From contig NZ_JAKVIL010000004.1 of the NCBI RefSeq assembly GCF_022601675.1, positions 186,001 to 250,000 on the forward strand: DNA of 64,000 nt, written 5' to 3'. The translations under genes were made by a program, and so were the position numbers. Position 1 is the first letter of the stretch, and the number at the start of each line of letters is the position of its first letter. Origin of the DNA: Ancylobacter gelatini (GTDB taxonomy: Bacteria > Pseudomonadota > Alphaproteobacteria > Rhizobiales > Xanthobacteraceae). Below the pieces are notes generated by a model. The model worked only from the letters and a program-made list of their open reading frames with translations, had not been told where the DNA came from and did not search any database. Positions 50,329 to 61,438 of the stretch are shown in pieces.

Positions 50329-52407
50329 TCACTCGGCCGCCGCCGCGAGGCGGCTGGACGCGAGCGCGGAGCATTCGGCCATCACGGCGGATGCGCGTGC
50401 AATCGGATTGGTCAGATAGAACTGGCTCACCGCCGCGCGGAACGGCGCGCGATCGGCCGCCCCTTCCTGCGCCGCAAGCGCCACGAGGGCGGCGACATCC
50501 GCCGGCTCCACATGGTCGATGCGGGCGAGATGGGGATGGGTGGCATAGAGCGCGGCGCGAAGCTGGCCGAGCGTGTCGAACGGCAGGCGCTGGCCGAGCA
50601 CGTCAGACAGCGCGCGCAGCACCGCCCAGTCCTCGCGGGCCTCGCCGGGCGGGAAGGCGGCGCGATTGGCGATCTGCGCCCGGCCTTCCGTGTTCACATA
50701 GGTGCCCGACTTCTCGGTGTAGGCCGCGCCTGGCAGGATGACGTCGGCGCGGTGCGCACCGCGATCGCCATGGGTGCCGAGATAAACCACGAAAGCGCCC
50801 GGCGCGATGTCGATCTCGTCCGCGCCCAGCGCGAACAGCACGTCGACCCCGCCCGGATTGGTCATGGCGACCGCATCGAGCCCGCCGGCGCCCGGCACCG
50901 CGCCGACATCGAGCGCGCCGACACGCGCGGCCGCGGTGTGAAGCACCGAGAAGCCGTTCCAGCCTTCCTTGACCGCACCGACCGAGACAGCGAGACGGGC
51001 CGCCAGCGCCAGCACCGCCGCGCCGTCGGGACGCGACAAGGCGCCCTGCCCGATCAGGATAAGCGGACGCTCCGCCTTCTTCAGCGTTTCCGCGAAGGTG
51101 CCGTTGCCGGCGAGGTCGGTCAGCGTGTCCGGGCCGGCGCCGAGATAGTCGTAGGCATAGGTCAGGTCGACCGGCTCGCCGACGAGGCCGATCGGAAAAT
51201 TGCCATGCAGCCAGCGCTTGCGGATGCGGGCATTGAGCACGCTCGCCTCAAGGCGCGGATTGGCGCCGACGATCAACAGCGCATCGGCCTGCTCGATGCC
51301 GGCGATGCTGGTGTTGAACAGATAGGAGGCGCGGCCGAGCGCGGGGTCGAGCTTGGCCCCGTCCTGCCGGCAGTCGATATTGGCCGAGCCGAGCGCGGTC
51401 AGCAGTTGCTTGAGCGCGAAGGCCTCTTCCACCGAGGCCAGATCGCCGACCAGACCGCCAATGCGGTTGCCGGGCACGCCCTTGACCTTGGCGGCGATGG
51501 CGGCGAAGGCTTCGGGCCAGGAGGCGGGCTTCAGCCGGCCACCGACGCGCACATAGGGGCGATCGAGGCGCTGGGTCTTCAACCCGTCCCAGATGTAGCG
51601 GGTCTTGTCGGAAATCCACTCCTCGTTCACGTCCTCGTTGAGACGCGGGAGGATGCGCATCACCTCGCGGCCGCGCGTGTCGACGCGGATGTTGGAGCCG
51701 ACCGCGTCCATAACGTCGACGGATTCGGTCTTCACCAGCTCCCACGGACGGGCATGATAGGCATAGGGGCGCTGGGTGAGCGCGCCGACCGGGCAGAGAT
51801 CGACCACGTTGCCCTGCAACTCGGACGACAGCGCCGCCTCGAGATAGGTCGTGATCTCCATGTCCTCGCCGCGGCCGATGGCGCCGAGCTCGGCGACGCC
51901 CGCGACTTCCGTGGTGAAGCGGACGCAGCGCGTGCACTGGATGCAGCGCGTCATCGAGGTCTTCACCAGCGGGCCGATATACTTGTCCTCGACCGCGCGC
52001 TTGTTCTCGGCGTAGCGCGAGGTGTCCACGCCATAGGCCATGGCCTGGTCCTGCAGGTCGCACTCGCCGCCCTGGTCGCAAATCGGGCAATCCAGCGGGT
52101 GGTTGATGAGCAGGAACTCCATCACCCCTTCGCGGGCCTTCTTCACCATCGGCGACTTGGTGAGGATCACCGGCGGCTCGCCATTCGGGCCGGGGCGCAG
52201 GTCGCGCACGCTCATGGCGCAACTGGCCTGCGGCTTGGGCGGGCCGCCCTTCACCTCGACCAGACACATGCGGCAATTGCCGGCGATGGACAGCCGCTCA
52301 TGGAAGCAGAAGCGCGGAATCTCCGCGCCCGCCGCCTCGCACGCCTGAAGCAGCGTGTACTCGGCGGGAACCTCGACCTCGATGTCGTCGACGATGAGCT
52401 TGGCCAT
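50329..52407 (-). CDS. nuoG: NADH-quinone oxidoreductase subunit G
   Basis: Largest peripheral-arm subunit. Of 692 residues, the N-terminus binds clusters N1b ([16 protein letters not shown] and SCAMS), N5 ([16 protein letters not shown] with its His ligand) and N4 ([12 protein letters not shown] and [10 protein letters not shown]). The remainder is a molybdopterin-oxidoreductase-like domain without cofactor, as in mitochondria and alphaproteobacteria. There is no N7 cluster motif. The C-terminus is Ala-rich. It lies 9 bp after nuoF. Confidence 0.97.
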   Translation of the reverse strand: MAKLIVDDIEVEVPAEYTLLQACEAAGAEIPRFCFHERLSIAGNCRMCLVEVKGGPPKPQASCAMSVRDLRPGPNGEPPVILTKSPMVKKAREGVMEFLLINHPLDCPICDQGGECDLQDQAMAYGVDTSRYAENKRAVEDKYIGPLVKTSMTRCIQCTRCVRFTTEVAGVAELGAIGRGEDMEITTYLEAALSSELQGNVVDLCPVGALTQRPYAYHARPWELVKTESVDVMDAVGSNIRVDTRGREVMRILPRLNEDVNEEWISDKTRYIWDGLKTQRLDRPYVRVGGRLKPASWPEAFAAIAAKVKGVPGNRIGGLVGDLASVEEAFALKQLLTALGSANIDCRQDGAKLDPALGRASYLFNTSIAGIEQADALLIVGANPRLEASVLNARIRKRWLHGNFPIGLVGEPVDLTYAYDYLGAGPDTLTDLAGNGTFAETLKKAERPLILIGQGALSRPDGAAVLALAARLAVSVGAVKEGWNGFSVLHTAAARVGALDVGAVPGAGGLDAVAMTNPGGVDVLFALGADEIDIAPGAFVVYLGTHGDRGAHRADVILPGAAYTEKSGTYVNTEGRAQIANRAAFPPGEAREDWAVLRALSDVLGQRLPFDTLGQLRAALYATHPHLARIDHVEPADVAALVALAAQEGAADRAPFRAAVSQFYLTNPIARASAVMAECSALASSRLAAAAE

Positions 52408-52416
52408 GATGTTCTC

Positions 52417-53718
<1,302 letters not shown>

Positions 53719-53728
53719 GGTTCGCTCC

Positions 53729-54568
53729 TCAGTTCGGCTTGGCCGGGCCGTTGGAATCGGCTTCGCCTGCGGCTTTCACGGCCTCGGCAACCGGCGGCTT
53801 AGCCGGCGCCGGATCGCTCTTGGGCGGCGCCGGTGGCGCGGCGGCGGCGGCGGGCTCGGGCACCGGGGCAGGCTGGGCGGCGGCGGCTTCGCGAGCGGCG
53901 ATCGCCTCGCGGGCGGCGGCAAGGCCGGCACCCTGTCCGACCATCGAGCCGTCGAACAGCTCCGGCGAGATCAGCACGCGCAGGCCCGTGACCGGCTCGG
54001 AACTCTTGCGCCCGTTCTGCGGCCCGACCTTCGGGTGCTCGCCGCGATCGAAGGCGTCGATGATGTTTTCGAGGATTTCCGGGGTCAGGTCCTCATAGAC
54101 GTCGCGAACCACCTGCACCATCGGCGCGTTCACGCAGGCACCGGCGCACTCGACCTCTTCCCACGACAAATTGCCGTTTTCCGACAGGTGGAACGGCTCG
54201 GGATGAATCTTGTGCTTGCACACCTTCATCAGGTCGCCCGCGCCCTTGAGCATGCAGGGCGTGGTGCCGCACACCTGGATGTGCGCCTTGCGGCCCACGG
54301 GAAGCAGCTGGAACTGGGTGTAGAAGGTCGCGATCTCGTAGACGCGGATCGGCGGCATGCCGAGCATCTCGCCGACATAACGCATCGCCGGCTCGGAAAC
54401 CCAGCCGTCCGCCTGTTCCTGCGCGCGCATGAGCAACGGGATCACCGCGCTGGCCTGACGGCCCGCCGGATATTTCGCAATGGTCTTCTGCGCCCAGTCG
54501 AGATTCTCCGCCGTGAAGGCAAAGCTCTCCGGCTGAAGTTCCTTGGGTGCAAGCCTACGGACAGACAT
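53729..54568 (-). CDS. nuoE: NADH-quinone oxidoreductase subunit E with Pro/Ala-rich C-terminus
   Basis: Thioredoxin-like subunit with the 2Fe-2S cluster N1a, next to the FMN. 279 residues. Ligands are Cys100 and Cys105 ([12 protein letters not shown]) and Cys141 and Cys145 ([10 protein letters not shown]). E. coli NuoE ends near 166. Here about 80 further residues form a low-complexity tail rich in Ala and Pro ([20 protein letters not shown]) of unknown role. It lies 38 bp after nuoD. Confidence 0.96.
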   Translation of the reverse strand: MSVRRLAPKELQPESFAFTAENLDWAQKTIAKYPAGRQASAVIPLLMRAQEQADGWVSEPAMRYVGEMLGMPPIRVYEIATFYTQFQLLPVGRKAHIQVCGTTPCMLKGAGDLMKVCKHKIHPEPFHLSENGNLSWEEVECAGACVNAPMVQVVRDVYEDLTPEILENIIDAFDRGEHPKVGPQNGRKSSEPVTGLRVLISPELFDGSMVGQGAGLAAAREAIAAREAAAAQPAPVPEPAAAAAPPAPPKSDPAPAKPPVAEAVKAAGEADSNGPAKPN

Positions 54569-54606
54569 GCCCTAACCTTCCGATCGAACCGCCTCGCCCG
54601 ACGGGC

Positions 54607-55806
54607 TCAGCGGTCCACCTCACCGAACACGATATCCAGCGACCCGAGGATCGCCGAGACGTCCGCGAGCATGTAGCCGCGGCAGAGGAAATCCATCGCC
54701 GACAGATGCGCGAAGCCGGGCGCGCGGATCTTGCAGCGATAGGGTTTGTTGGTGCCGTCGGCGACCAGATAGACGCCGAACTCACCCTTCGGGGCCTCGA
54801 CCGCGGCATAGACCTCGCCGGCGGGAACGTGGAAGCCTTCCGTGTAGAGCTTGAAGTGGTGGATGAGCGCTTCCATCGAACGCTTCATCTCGCCGCGCTT
54901 GGGCGGGACGATCTTGTTGTCGACGGCCGAATGCGGGCCGGGCTCTTTCAGCAGGCGCTCGCAACACTGGCGCATGATGTAGGCCGACTGCCGCATCTCT
55001 TCCATGCGAATGCAGTAGCGGTCGTAATTATCGCAGTTCTTGCCGATCGGAATGTCGAATTCCATCTCGTCATAGCACTCATAGGGCTGCGACTTGCGCA
55101 GGTCCCACGCCGCGCCGGAGCCGCGCACCATCACACCGGAGAAGCCCCAGGCGAAGGCGTCTTCAAGGCTAACGATGCCGATATCGACATTGCGCTGCTT
55201 GAAGATGCGGTTGTCGGTGAGCAGGCCTTCGAGGTCGTCGCAGACCTTGAGGAAATACGGGATGAAGTCGCGGATGTCCTCGATCAGCTTGACCGGCAGG
55301 TCCTGATGCACGCCGCCGGGGCGGAAGAAGGCGGCATGCATGCGCGAGCCCGAGGCCCGCTCATAGAACACCATCAGCTTCTCGCGCTCTTCGAAGCCCC
55401 AGAGCGGCGGGGTGAGCGCGCCGCAGTCCATGGCCTGCGTGGTCACGTTGAGCATGTGCGAAAGAATGCGGCCGATCTCGGAGAACAGCACACGGATGAG
55501 CTGGCCGCGCACGGGCACCTCAAGGCCCAGCAGCCGCTCCACACCGAGGCAGAAGGCATGCTCCTGGTTCATCGGCGCCACATAGTCGAGGCGGTCGAAA
55601 TAGGGCACGGCCTGCAGATAGGTCTTGGTCTCGATCAGCTTCTCGGTGCCGCGGTGCAGCAGGCCGATATGCGGATCGACGCGCTCGACGATTTCGCCGT
55701 CGAGTTCGAGAATGAGACGCAGAACACCATGCGCTGCAGGATGTTGCGGCCCGAAGTTGATCTGGAAGTTGCGGACGTTGGCGTCGGTTTCGACAGGTGC
55801 GTTCAT
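54607..55806 (-). CDS. nuoD: NADH-quinone oxidoreductase subunit D
   Basis: The 49-kDa subunit that forms the quinone pocket with NuoB. 399 residues, separate from NuoC, unlike the E. coli NuoCD fusion. Conserved blocks are [20 protein letters not shown] (His-containing quinone loop), [15 protein letters not shown], the [10 protein letters not shown] segment and the C-terminal DIVFGEVDR. The ATG at 55806 is 16 bp after the nuoC stop; an earlier Arg-rich extension is not conserved. Confidence 0.97.
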   Translation of the reverse strand: MNAPVETDANVRNFQINFGPQHPAAHGVLRLILELDGEIVERVDPHIGLLHRGTEKLIETKTYLQAVPYFDRLDYVAPMNQEHAFCLGVERLLGLEVPVRGQLIRVLFSEIGRILSHMLNVTTQAMDCGALTPPLWGFEEREKLMVFYERASGSRMHAAFFRPGGVHQDLPVKLIEDIRDFIPYFLKVCDDLEGLLTDNRIFKQRNVDIGIVSLEDAFAWGFSGVMVRGSGAAWDLRKSQPYECYDEMEFDIPIGKNCDNYDRYCIRMEEMRQSAYIMRQCCERLLKEPGPHSAVDNKIVPPKRGEMKRSMEALIHHFKLYTEGFHVPAGEVYAAVEAPKGEFGVYLVADGTNKPYRCKIRAPGFAHLSAMDFLCRGYMLADVSAILGSLDIVFGEVDR

Positions 55807-55822
55807 GGGTTCCGTCTCCGCC

Positions 55823-56443
55823 TCAGCCCGCCTTCGGCGCCGCGGCACCGGCCTTCTCGTCGCCGGGCAGCACGTAGTCCGGACCTTCCCACGGCGACAG
55901 GAAGTCGAAGTTGCGGAACTCCTGCGCGAGCTTCACCGGCTCGTAGACCACGCGCTTGCGCTCGTCATCATAGCGCACCTCGACGAAGCCGGTGGTCGGA
56001 AAGTCCTTGCGCAGCGGGTAGCCGTCAAAGCCGTAATCGGTGAGCAGACGGCGCAATTCCGGGTGGCCGGAGAACAGGATGCCGTACATGTCGAACGCCT
56101 CGCGCTCGAACCAGAGCGCGCCCGGAAACACCGGCGTCGCGGACGGAACCGGCGTGACCTCGTCGGTCTCGACCCGCAGCCGCACACGGGCGTTCAGGGT
56201 CGGCGACAGCAGGTGATAGACCACATCGAAGCGCTTCTCGCGCTTGGGATAGTCCACCCCGCAAATGTCGATGAAGCACACGAAGCGACAGGACGGGTCG
56301 TCGCGCAGGAAGGCGAGCACCTTCAGCACCTGCGCGGCGGAGACGACGAGCGTCAGCTCGCCGAACGCCACCACCACCTCGTCGACGGCGCCCGGCAGGG
56401 CCTCCGCAACGTGTGTTCCAAGCTCTTTAAGGGTCTCGTCCAT
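55823..56443 (-). CDS. nuoC: NADH-quinone oxidoreductase subunit C
   Basis: The 30-kDa peripheral subunit. 206 residues. Signature [20 protein letters not shown] followed by [20 protein letters not shown] is at about 110-150. The C-terminal tail is Ala/Gly-rich. It lies between nuoB and nuoD, as usual where NuoC and NuoD are not fused. Confidence 0.97.
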   Translation of the reverse strand: MDETLKELGTHVAEALPGAVDEVVVAFGELTLVVSAAQVLKVLAFLRDDPSCRFVCFIDICGVDYPKREKRFDVVYHLLSPTLNARVRLRVETDEVTPVPSATPVFPGALWFEREAFDMYGILFSGHPELRRLLTDYGFDGYPLRKDFPTTGFVEVRYDDERKRVVYEPVKLAQEFRNFDFLSPWEGPDYVLPGDEKAGAAAPKAG

Positions 56444-56497
56444 GGTCGGTTCCGCATCCCGCTCTTGGGTCGCATTGGCCGGTCGGCGTTCGGGAGT

Positions 56498-57094
56498 TCA
56501 GCGCTCGATGGTGCCGGTACGGCGGATCTTCTTCTGGAGGAGCAGCACGCCATAAAGCAGCGCTTCCGCCGTCGGAGGACAGCCGGGGATGTAGATGTCG
56601 ACCGGAACGATCCGGTCACAGCCGCGCACCACCGAATAGGAGTAGTGATAATAGCCGCCGCCATTGGCGCAGGAGCCCATGGAGATGACGTAGCGCGGCT
56701 CCGGCATCTGGTCGTAGACCTTGCGCAGCGCCGGGGCCATCTTGTTGGTCAGCGTGCCGGCGACGATCATCACGTCGGACTGGCGCGGAGACGCGCGGGG
56801 AGCGAAGCCGAACCGCTCCACATCATAGCGCGGCATCGAGGTCTGCATCATCTCGACCGCGCAGCACGCCAGGCCGAAGGTCATCCACATCAGCGAGCCG
56901 GTACGCGCCCAGTTGATGAGATCGTCGGTAGCGGTGACGAGGAAGCCCTTGTCGGCCAGCTCCGCATTCACCTCGACGAAGAACGGATCCGTTGCACCGA
57001 CCGGGCGGCCGGTGTTCGGATCGATGATGCCCCGTGCCGCGGGCGCGACCAGCGGCCCGCCGGACACAGGAGAATTCACGGCGCTCAATCCCAT
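56498..57094 (-). CDS. nuoB: NADH-quinone oxidoreductase subunit B (cluster N2)
   Basis: Binds the terminal 4Fe-4S cluster N2 that reduces quinone. 198 residues. Ligands are the tandem cysteines in [13 protein letters not shown], one in [17 protein letters not shown] and one in [15 protein letters not shown]. An N-terminal extension of about 35 residues ([18 protein letters not shown]) is typical of alphaproteobacteria. The start ATG overlaps the end of nuoA by ten bases. Confidence 0.97.
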   Translation of the reverse strand: MGLSAVNSPVSGGPLVAPAARGIIDPNTGRPVGATDPFFVEVNAELADKGFLVTATDDLINWARTGSLMWMTFGLACCAVEMMQTSMPRYDVERFGFAPRASPRQSDVMIVAGTLTNKMAPALRKVYDQMPEPRYVISMGSCANGGGYYHYSYSVVRGCDRIVPVDIYIPGCPPTAEALLYGVLLLQKKIRRTGTIER

Positions 57095-57450
57095 TCGAGC
57101 GCTCCCTTCTTCCATTCGTAGACGAAACCGACAGTGAGGACGCCAAGGAACAGCATCATCGACCAGAAGCCGAAATTGCCGAGCTCCCCGAAGGTGATGG
57201 CCCACGGGAACAGGAAGGCGACCTCAAGATCGAAGATGATGAAGAGGATCGACACCAGATAAAAGCGGACATCGAACTTCATGCGCGCATCGTCGAACGC
57301 ATTGAAGCCACATTCATAGGCGGACATCTTCTCCGGATCAGGCCGACTGAACGCGACAAGAAACGGAGCGACAAGCAGCGCCACGCCGATGACGGCCGAG
57401 ACTCCGATGAAGATGACGACCGGTAGATAGTCCTGAAGCAGGCTGCTCAT
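57085..57450 (-). CDS. nuoA: NADH-quinone oxidoreductase subunit A
   Basis: First gene of the operon. A 121-residue three-helix subunit. The conserved loop [20 protein letters not shown], whose Cys is exposed in the deactive enzyme of related organisms, precedes [20 protein letters not shown]. The ATG has GGGAGGG eight bases upstream; a GTG three codons earlier would be too close to it. Confidence 0.96.
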   Translation of the reverse strand: MSSLLQDYLPVVIFIGVSAVIGVALLVAPFLVAFSRPDPEKMSAYECGFNAFDDARMKFDVRFYLVSILFIIFDLEVAFLFPWAITFGELGNFGFWSMMLFLGVLTVGFVYEWKKGALEWD

Positions 57451-57828
57451 GGGCTGCACCCTCCCCGGCCAGTGTACGCCGGTTGGCGTACCATCGCAGT
57501 TGCGAAATATTCAAAGCACGAGGGCAGGCTTATCGCACCGTTCTAGGCGAGGCAAGGGCAACAATGCGGGTTCGCCGAGCCTGGTATACAGAATTCACAG
57601 CTTGACCGAAGGGCCTCCAGCCTTTCTACCGCATTGCGGCATGTCCTTGGGTGACGCGCGGATTATTCTGGCATGCCACTTTGGTCGCATAAGCCCGTCA
57701 AACGCAGGTCGCACCACGGAAAAAGCATCATGCTGCGCTGCGATCGCGAAGGGCGATATGACGCATGCGCCCGCGGCCGCTGCCGGCGGGAGGTAGCGAA
57801 ATATGGGCAACCGGGCGCGTCGGCGCGC
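57451..57828. other. 378 bp upstream region of the nuo operon
   Basis: No convincing gene. It must hold the nuo promoter, but no clear -35/-10 pair stands out. The only sharp structure is an inverted repeat, GTACGCC-GGTT-GGCGTAC (57474-57491), 24 bp before the nuoA start. Longer open frames here are GC-rich shadows. Confidence 0.5.
57474..57491. promoter_or_regulatory. Inverted repeat in the nuoA leader
   Basis: GTACGCC and GGCGTAC flank GGTT, a perfect 7-bp inverted repeat 24 bases upstream of the nuoA start. It could be a protein binding site or a leader hairpin near the ribosome binding site. Confidence 0.4.
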
Positions 57829-58113
57829 CTAGCGGGCAGGGTCAGGCGTCATCGGCGCGCCCGGGTCGCGCGCGGCGTTGTCGGCGAAGGGCGAGGGCCG
57901 CTGCAGCGCGCGGCTGGTCGGCATGCGAGTCGTGTCCTGGGGCGCAGCCGCCGGCGCGGGGGCCTTCTCGCGCACTTGGCCCGACAGCCACAGCGTCACG
58001 CCGACGATGGCAAAGACGCTGAGCCACACGCCCGCTCCCGCGTCGCGACGCGGCGGCACCACCAGCGCGATCGCAAGAGCCGCTCCGACGATCAGGATCA
58101 ACCAGGACAGCAT
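57829..58113 (-). CDS. Small two-helix membrane protein, paralogue of the 61.2 kb gene
   Basis: A 94-residue protein of no recognised family. Helix 1 is MLSWLILIVGAALAIALVV, then a short basic loop (PPRRDAGAG). Helix 2 is VWLSVFAIVGVTLWLSG, and a Pro/Ala-rich polar tail follows. It matches the plus-strand gene at 61156-61419 in about 20 of the first 47 positions, including ML-W-ILIVG and LWL. GGAGGG lies four bases before the ATG, as in the paralogue. It is 56 bp downstream of the ABC permease gene and probably belongs to that operon. Confidence 0.75.
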   Translation of the reverse strand: MLSWLILIVGAALAIALVVPPRRDAGAGVWLSVFAIVGVTLWLSGQVREKAPAPAAAPQDTTRMPTSRALQRPSPFADNAARDPGAPMTPDPAR

Positions 58114-58169
58114 CGCACCCTCCATTTGAGAAGGAACAATGCGCCCTGCGCCGCCCGGTTCCCCGTGGG

Positions 58170-58946
58170 CTATCGTGACGGCTGGCCGCGCACCGCCCAC
58201 CGCGTCATCCGCTGCTCGACCAGAGCGCAGGCGGCATAGACGCCGATGCCCATCAGCGCGATGGCGAACAGCCCGGCGAAGGTGGTGGCGGAATCGTTCC
58301 GCGCGCTCGCCGACAGCATCAGGAAGCCGATACCGCGATTGCCGCCCACGGTCTCGGACAGCACGGAGCCGACAAAGGCCAGCGTCACCGACACTTTCAG
58401 GCTGGCGAACAGATAGGGCATGGCGCGGGGAATGCCGACCTTGGTCAGCGTCTCCCATTGGCTGGCGCCGAGCGAGCGCATCAGGTCGCGCATTTCCGGC
58501 TCGATGGTGGCGAGCCCGGTCGCGACGTTCACCACGATCGGGAAGAACGAGATGACGAAGGCAGTCACCACCGCCGGCAGCGCGCCGATGCCGAGCCAGA
58601 TCATCAGGATCGGGACGATCGCCACCTTCGGAATGGCGTTGAAAGCGATCAGCAGCGGGTAGAGCCCGGAATAGACGAAGGGCGAGGCCCCGACCGCGAG
58701 CCCCAATAGCAGGCCGAAGGCAATGGCCATGACGAATCCGGCCAGCGTGGTCCACAGCGTCTCCAGACAGAATCGCAGCAGGATGTCCCAGCGCTGGACG
58801 ATCACCTCCATGATGCGGCTCGGGCGCGGCAGGATGATCTCGGGCACCACGAAGGCAAGGCACGCCAGTTCCCAGCCGATGAGCAGCACCGCGAGGGTAA
58901 GCCACGGCATGGCGAGGCGCAGCAGGCGGCGCTGACGGCCGGTCAT
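58170..58946 (-). CDS. ABC transporter permease (SsuC/TauC/NrtB type)
   Basis: Inner-membrane half of an importer. 258 residues with about six helices and the EAA loop LMRSLGASQWETLTKVGIPRAMPYL facing the ATPase. The family covers sulfonate, nitrate and thiamine-precursor importers. The start is the ATG following GGGGAGGGGGCC. It lies 16 bp after the ATPase gene. Substrate is undetermined. Confidence 0.93.
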   Translation of the reverse strand: MTGRQRRLLRLAMPWLTLAVLLIGWELACLAFVVPEIILPRPSRIMEVIVQRWDILLRFCLETLWTTLAGFVMAIAFGLLLGLAVGASPFVYSGLYPLLIAFNAIPKVAIVPILMIWLGIGALPAVVTAFVISFFPIVVNVATGLATIEPEMRDLMRSLGASQWETLTKVGIPRAMPYLFASLKVSVTLAFVGSVLSETVGGNRGIGFLMLSASARNDSATTFAGLFAIALMGIGVYAACALVEQRMTRWAVRGQPSR

Positions 58947-58962
58947 GGCCCCCTCCCCGGCA

Positions 58963-59754
58963 TCAGGCGTGCTCCATCTGGATGCGCTCGCGCAGTTCAT
59001 GGACGATCTCGACGAAGCCGGGCTCGAAGGTGGTGTCCAGCGTGCGCGGGCGCGGCAGGTCGATGGTGCGCCGCTTCACGATCCGCCCCGGGCGGCGGCT
59101 CATCACATAGACCGTATCGGCGAGATAGACCGCCTCGCGCAGATCGTGCGTGACGAGGACGGCGGTGAAGCGCCGCTCCAGCCACAGCTTCTGCATCACC
59201 CCCCACAATTCCTCGCGGGTGAAGGCGTCGAGCGCACCGAACGGCTCGTCGAGCATGAGGATTTCCGGCTCGTGGATCAGCGCCCGGCAGACATTGCAGC
59301 GTTGCTGCATGCCGCCGGAGAGCTGCCAGGGATATTTGTCGCCGAAGCCGGCGAGCCCGACCGACGCCAGCAGCGCCTCCGCCTTGGCCTCATACTCCGC
59401 GCGGTGGCGCCGCAGCCGGTGCTTGTGCGGCGCCACGACCTCGAAGGGCAGCATGATGTTGTCGCGGGTGGTGCGCCACGGCATCAGCGTGGAGTTCTGG
59501 AACGCCATGCCGACACCGGGGATCGGCGCCGTCACCTCCCGCCCATGCACCAGCACCGTGCCCGTGCTCGGCGGCAGCAGGCCGGTGACCAGCTTCATCA
59601 GCGTGGACTTGCCGCAGCCGGACGGGCCGACCACCGCGACGAACTCGCCCTTCTCGATGCTCAGCGTGGCATCGCCGAGTGCCACCATGCGCTCGCGCCC
59701 CTCGCCATAGGCAAGGCTGACGTTACGCAGTTCGACGAGAGGCTCTGACGCCAT
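58963..59754 (-). CDS. ABC transporter ATP-binding protein (SsuB/TauB/NrtD type)
   Basis: ATPase of the same importer. 263 residues with Walker A VGPSGCGKSTLMKLV, Q-loop GMAFQNSTLMPWRT, signature LSGGMQQRCNVCRAL, Walker B ILMLDEPFGALDAFTRE and switch His in VTHDLREAV. The signature has RCNVCRA in place of the commoner RVAIARA. The ATG at 59754 is used; a GTG at 59775 overlaps the binding-protein stop (GTGA) and is possible. Confidence 0.94.
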   Translation of the reverse strand: MASEPLVELRNVSLAYGEGRERMVALGDATLSIEKGEFVAVVGPSGCGKSTLMKLVTGLLPPSTGTVLVHGREVTAPIPGVGMAFQNSTLMPWRTTRDNIMLPFEVVAPHKHRLRRHRAEYEAKAEALLASVGLAGFGDKYPWQLSGGMQQRCNVCRALIHEPEILMLDEPFGALDAFTREELWGVMQKLWLERRFTAVLVTHDLREAVYLADTVYVMSRRPGRIVKRRTIDLPRPRTLDTTFEPGFVEIVHELRERIQMEHA

Positions 59755-59771
59755 GGCCGGTGCGTGAGCGC

Positions 59772-60869
59772 TCACGGCGCGACCATGCGCTGCTCTTTCG
59801 GGGGCAGGTATTTGTCGGAGAACACCTTGTCCGGCGCCGGGGCACTCGGAAGGCCGAACGCCTCCGAGACATCGGTGATCGAGCGGGCGAAGCGTTCGGG
59901 ATCGACATTGCCCATGCCATTCGCCTTCACGAAGGGCGTCAGCACGTTCATGTCGAGCGAGAGCTTGAGCCGCTCCAGCTCCAGCGCCTCGTCGATCAGC
60001 GGATCGCGCGTCTTCACCGCGTCGATGCCGGCCTGCGGGTTGGCGGCGACTTCCTTCCACGCCTTCGCGGTCGCGCGCAGGAACGCTGTCACCACCTCCG
60101 GCTTCGCGGCCATGGCGGGCGAGCTGATGATGCCGTTGCCGTACACGTCCATGCCGTAATCGCTGTAGTTGAACGAGACGATCTCCTCGGCCGGCACGCC
60201 GCGCGCCTTGAGGTCGAGGATCGACGAGAAATAGTGGCCGGAGATGAAATCCACCGTGCCCTGCACCAGCGACTGCTCGCGAAGCTGGGGGGTGAGGTTG
60301 ACATGCTCGACGCTCTTGGGGTCGAGCCCCACCTTCTTGGCGAAGGCCGGGAACAGGCGGAATGAGGCATCGAACACCGGCGCGCCGAGCTTCTTGCCGG
60401 CGAGGTCGGCGGGCTTCTCGATGCCGTTCTTCTTCAGCGTGTGCACGCCGAAGGGCGGGAAATCATAGGCGATGAAGACGGCAAGAATCTCCTTGCCGGG
60501 ATTCTTGGCATTGTACTCGATGAGCGAATTCACGTCGGCGAAGCCTATGTCATAGGCACCGGTGGCCACCCGCTGCACCGCCCCGGCCGAGCCCTGGCCG
60601 GGATCCATGGTCACATCGAGGCCCTCTTCCTTGTAGTAGCCCTTGTCGAGCGCAAGGATGAAGGGCGAGGTCGGCCCCTGGAACACCCAGTCCAGCGTGA
60701 ACTTCACCGGCGTCTGCGCCTTAGCCGCCATCGGTGCCGCAAAAACCGCCACCGCGCCGAGCGCGAGAGCGCCGAGACCCTGCGTGAAACGCGCGATGCC
60801 GGACCGGCGCGATGCACCCTGTCCTGCCGCCGAAAGCGGCGTGTGGCGGCGTGTGATGGCTCCAGTCAT
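59772..60869 (-). CDS. ABC transporter substrate-binding protein (NMT1/THI5-like)
   Basis: Periplasmic receptor of the importer. 365 residues with a long signal sequence (about 1-52, hydrophobic GLGALALGAVAVFAAPMAAKA). The type 2 periplasmic fold begins TPVKFTLDWVFQGPTSPFIL and continues GYYKEEGLDVTMDPGQGSAG and YDIGFADVNSLIEY. The family includes receptors for sulfonates, nitrate and hydroxymethylpyrimidine. No TPP riboswitch or sulfur genes are seen nearby, so the substrate is open. The start ATG follows GGGGAGGTCCCGCG. First gene of the operon. Confidence 0.92.
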   Translation of the reverse strand: MTGAITRRHTPLSAAGQGASRRSGIARFTQGLGALALGAVAVFAAPMAAKAQTPVKFTLDWVFQGPTSPFILALDKGYYKEEGLDVTMDPGQGSAGAVQRVATGAYDIGFADVNSLIEYNAKNPGKEILAVFIAYDFPPFGVHTLKKNGIEKPADLAGKKLGAPVFDASFRLFPAFAKKVGLDPKSVEHVNLTPQLREQSLVQGTVDFISGHYFSSILDLKARGVPAEEIVSFNYSDYGMDVYGNGIISSPAMAAKPEVVTAFLRATAKAWKEVAANPQAGIDAVKTRDPLIDEALELERLKLSLDMNVLTPFVKANGMGNVDPERFARSITDVSEAFGLPSAPAPDKVFSDKYLPPKEQRMVAP

Positions 60870-61155
60870 CGCGGGACCTCCCCTGTCATGCGCAAGCAAT
60901 ATCGACCGATTCTCACGCGCCGTGGCTGAGAAAGGCCGCGGGCGAGAGGTCGTTCGCATGCAAATTCACCGCCAACGCCCGGTCGAAGCGGCCGCGCGCG
61001 TCGCCATGCCTTTGTGCAAACCGCCTGAGAAAATCCGCGCGACTGTCGCTGCGTCATCACTGGTTGCAGCCGTCAGTCCTCCCCATGTCTAGCCGGGGAG
61101 CAATGGGTGTGCGTGTTGGCCGTCGCGGAACGGAGGCGGCGGCCGGGAGGGTACG

Positions 61156-61419
61156 ATGCTTTACTGGACCATCCTGATCGTCGGCTGCCTGATCATCGCC
61201 GCCATGATCCGCATGCAGCGCAACAACGCCAAGCCGGGTTCCTGGCTGTTGATCGTGGCCGTCGCCGGGGGCGTGCTGTGGCTGGCAAGCCTCGTCGACA
61301 CGCCGAGCTATGACGAGGCGCCGGGCATCGACAGGGAGGCGACCTCCGTGCCGCCGAGCGGCTATCAGGCGCTGCCGCCACCGACGGAAGATTACGAGCA
61401 GCCCGCCGCCCCGCGCTGA
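61156..61419 (+). CDS. Small two-helix membrane protein, paralogue of the 57.8 kb gene
   Basis: An 87-residue protein of no recognised family: helix 1 MLYWTILIVGCLIIAAMI, basic loop (RMQRNNAKPG), helix 2 SWLLIVAVAGGVLWLASLV, then an acidic Pro-rich tail. It resembles the protein at 57829-58113 in both helices, loop and even the GGGAGGG-TACG ribosome binding site. It is divergent from the ABC operon, with 286 bp between the starts. Function unknown. Confidence 0.75.
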   Translation: MLYWTILIVGCLIIAAMIRMQRNNAKPGSWLLIVAVAGGVLWLASLVDTPSYDEAPGIDREATSVPPSGYQALPPPTEDYEQPAAPR

Positions 61420-61438
61420 GCGAGACGGCGGGTCGCGC

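Noticed and set aside
57829-58905. A 358-codon reading of the small membrane protein opposite-frame with the ABC permease
   Set aside because: Only the last 94 codons are conserved and have a ribosome binding site; the rest overlaps the permease gene in another frame.
60870-61155. TPP riboswitch upstream of the NMT1-type importer
   Set aside because: A CTGAGA word is present near 60928, but on the wrong strand, and no other part of the thi-box consensus is seen.
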